Assembly (NCBI GenBank): GCA_002256385.1
Contig: NKJD01000028.1
Span: 1-46,380 of the forward strand
Source: Flavobacterium sp. BFFFF2
Lineage (GTDB): Bacteria; Bacteroidota; Bacteroidia; Flavobacteriales; Flavobacteriaceae
DNA length: 46,380 nucleotides
Reading direction: 5' to 3'
In this document: positions 45,215 through 46,380 of the stretch, piece after piece
How the letters are laid out: the number at the start of each line of letters is the position of its first letter
How positions within the stretch are numbered: the first letter of the stretch is position 1
Notes under the pieces: generated by a model
What the model was told of the DNA's origin: nothing
The model's database searches: none
Seen by the model: the letters and a program-made list of their open reading frames with translations, nothing else
Translations under genes and position numbers: made by a program

Positions 45215-45300
45215 TTCAATCAATGTCAACTGTTCTGCGAAGCCATTCAAGTGCCGGCCCGCATATTTTGGTTCGTTTTCTTTTGGCCAGCAAAGAAATA
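45215..45300 (-). repeat. R2 fragment, truncated, right side
   Basis: It begins with TTTTCAATCAATGTCAACTG, the reverse of the R2 end block, continues through GCCGGCCCGCATAT, then jumps to TTGGTTCGTTTTCTTTTGGC of block A. The middle of the element is missing. Confidence 0.65.
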
Positions 45301-45335
45301 GTTCCAAGTTTCAGGTTTCAAGTTTGACTATCTAG

Positions 45336-45360
45336 GGACAGCTTGTGGGCTGTCCTTTTT
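45336..45360 (+). terminator. Hairpin with T tract
   Basis: GGACAGC (45336-45342) pairs with GCTGTCC (45349-45355) and five T follow. No plus-strand gene ends just before it. Confidence 0.55.
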
Positions 45361-45410
45361 GTTTAAAATGGAATGGCATTTTGTAAGAAGATGAAATAGT
45401 ATTGATTTTT

Positions 45411-45675
45411 TTTCAATCAATGTTAGTTGGTCTGCGAAGCTTTGCAGGAGCCGGCCCGCATATGTAGTCATAGGTTTTTCAAGCCGGCAAAAATCCTGAA
45501 GCCTTGGAGGGATTTTCGGCTTGAGAAACTGGTTTTGCCGAAGGCAAAAATGACCTTTTATGCGGGCCAAAAAAGGCCCTTTCTTTTGGTTCGTTTTCTT
45601 TGGGCCAGCAAAGAAAATGAACAAAGTCGTGAAGCAGCAGAAAGACGTCAATCACACAACAAGAGGTCTTATGAA
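45411..45675 (-). repeat. R2 mosaic repeat, short form, right copy
   Basis: It is the reverse-orientation counterpart of 39728-40010: end block, B block and A block, without C, D or the GAAGTG module. Sequence divergence is visible but the block order is the same. Confidence 0.78.
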
Positions 45676-45687
45676 AAGCAATCCTAA

Positions 45688-46228
45688 ATTTCAATCAATG
45701 TTAACAGCTCTGCGTAGCCGCGCAAGTGGCGGCCCGCATTTATCGAAGTGCCCTATACTTTCTGCTATTGGTTGTAACATGCGCTATTGCCCCTAGTCAT
45801 TTCTATAATTCTGATAAGTACAGGAAAGTATAGGCCACTTCGTTGTCATAGGTTTTCAAGCCGGCAAAATTTCTGAAGCCTATGATATATAGAGGAGGAC
45901 TTCCAGTGGAAGTCCGGAACTACACTTGTTATAAATTTAATTATTGAAATTATAGAAAGTAGTTTTTAGAAAAGGAAATTTCGGCTTGTAACATCACCAC
46001 TAAAGATGAGTTTGCGAAGCAAACACCATTAAAGAAAAGGTGATTCAAGCTCACCATTAAAAAACAATATAAAAGAGAGCTTAAACTGGTTTTGCCAAAG
46101 GCAAAAATGACATTTATGCGGGCCAAAAAAGGCCCTTTCTTTTGGTTCGTTTTCTTTGGGCCAGCAAAGAAAATGAACAATGTTGTTTCAGTAGAAAAAC
46201 GTCAAGCAAAAACCAAAAGGTCTTATGA
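45688..46228 (-). repeat. R2 mosaic repeat, long form, right copy
   Basis: It is the reverse-orientation counterpart of 39106-39720. Reading the minus strand, the order is A, C, a shared but diverged spacer, D (palindrome of GGACTTCCACTGGAAGTCC), a GAAGTG palindromic module, and the end block. The spacer shows aligned patches such as CTTTT-CTAAAAACTA. Confidence 0.75.
45745..45841. repeat. GAAGTG palindromic module P2 inside R2
   Basis: The 97-bp module has ends GAAGTGCCCTATACTTTC and the complement of GAAGTGGCCTATACTTTC (17 of 18 match). Its interior differs from that of P1 at 39501-39660, although it sits at the same point between D and the R2 end block. Confidence 0.8.
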
Positions 46229-46237
46229 AATGGTTTT

Positions 46238-46380
46238 TTTTCAATCAATGTTTACTGTTCTGCGAAGCTTTGCAGGAGCCGGCCCGCATATGTAGTCATA
46301 AGTTTCGCTAGCCGCAAAAAATCCTGAAGCCTTGGAGGGATTTTCGGCCAAGCGAAACTGGTTTTGCCGCAGGCAAAAAT
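46238..46380 (-). repeat. R2 mosaic repeat, clipped at window end
   Basis: It starts with the reverse end block (TCAATCAATGTTTACTG), then GCCGGCCCGCATATGTAGTC and the B and A blocks, very close to the short form at 39728. It continues past the window, so the right-hand array has at least three tandem members. Confidence 0.75.

Overview
The window comes from a member of the Bacteroidota, most likely near the Flavobacteriia. Several signs agree. Two proteins look like type IX secretion (T9SS) components or cargo. Many genes have promoters of the flavobacterial form (TTG, about 19-20 bases, then TAnnTTTG). Shine-Dalgarno sequences are nearly absent. The ssrA tag reads GENNYALAA. DUF3857, DUF5686 and PorZ families are present. 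The assignment is by eye; no database search was possible.

Layout, 0-38 kb: mostly housekeeping. At the left end are a clipped gene end and a translationally coupled pair on the minus strand, an M43 metalloprotease and a T9SS-sorted repeat protein. The protease signal peptide is interrupted by an octanucleotide repeat in an out-of-frame copy number. Next is tmRNA with stacked 3' hairpins, then the rod-shape operon mreB-mreC-mreD-mrdA-rodA (minus strand). A FtsX/MacB-type permease, porZ, recO and two DUF3857 proteins follow on the plus strand. Then come queD-lpxH, atpD-atpC, a FeoB-associated micro-protein, and lepA-hypothetical-rnpA (all minus strand). The 3' end of rnpA is duplicated, and the two copies bracket a MITE and a DUF4160/DUF2442 gene pair. 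After these lie an outer-membrane barrel, an exported protein, a YqhD-type dehydrogenase, a second MITE copy, DUF5686, an acyltransferase, a bifunctional aminolipid synthase candidate and an alpha/beta hydrolase.

38-46.4 kb is an accessory region. It holds a RelE/ParE-type toxin-antitoxin pair, two 21-bp minisatellites, a three-gene ABC-3C conflict system (restriction-endonuclease effector, middle component, Rad50-like ATPase with a CxxC motif) and a higBA pair. Arrays of a mosaic, hairpin-rich repeat, here called R2, lie on both sides of this cargo in mirror orientation. The two long R2 copies carry different palindromic modules (GAAGTG...CACTTC) at the same internal site. The ABC-3C operon itself sits between inverted GTTATGGGC boxes, and the right-hand box begins an attC-like structure.

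The observations I find most worth checking are the 8-bp repeat switch in the protease, the ABC-3C cargo between mirrored R2 arrays, the rnpA 3'-end direct repeat, and a MITE family with clear 5-bp target duplications, one copy of which landed in a stop codon.
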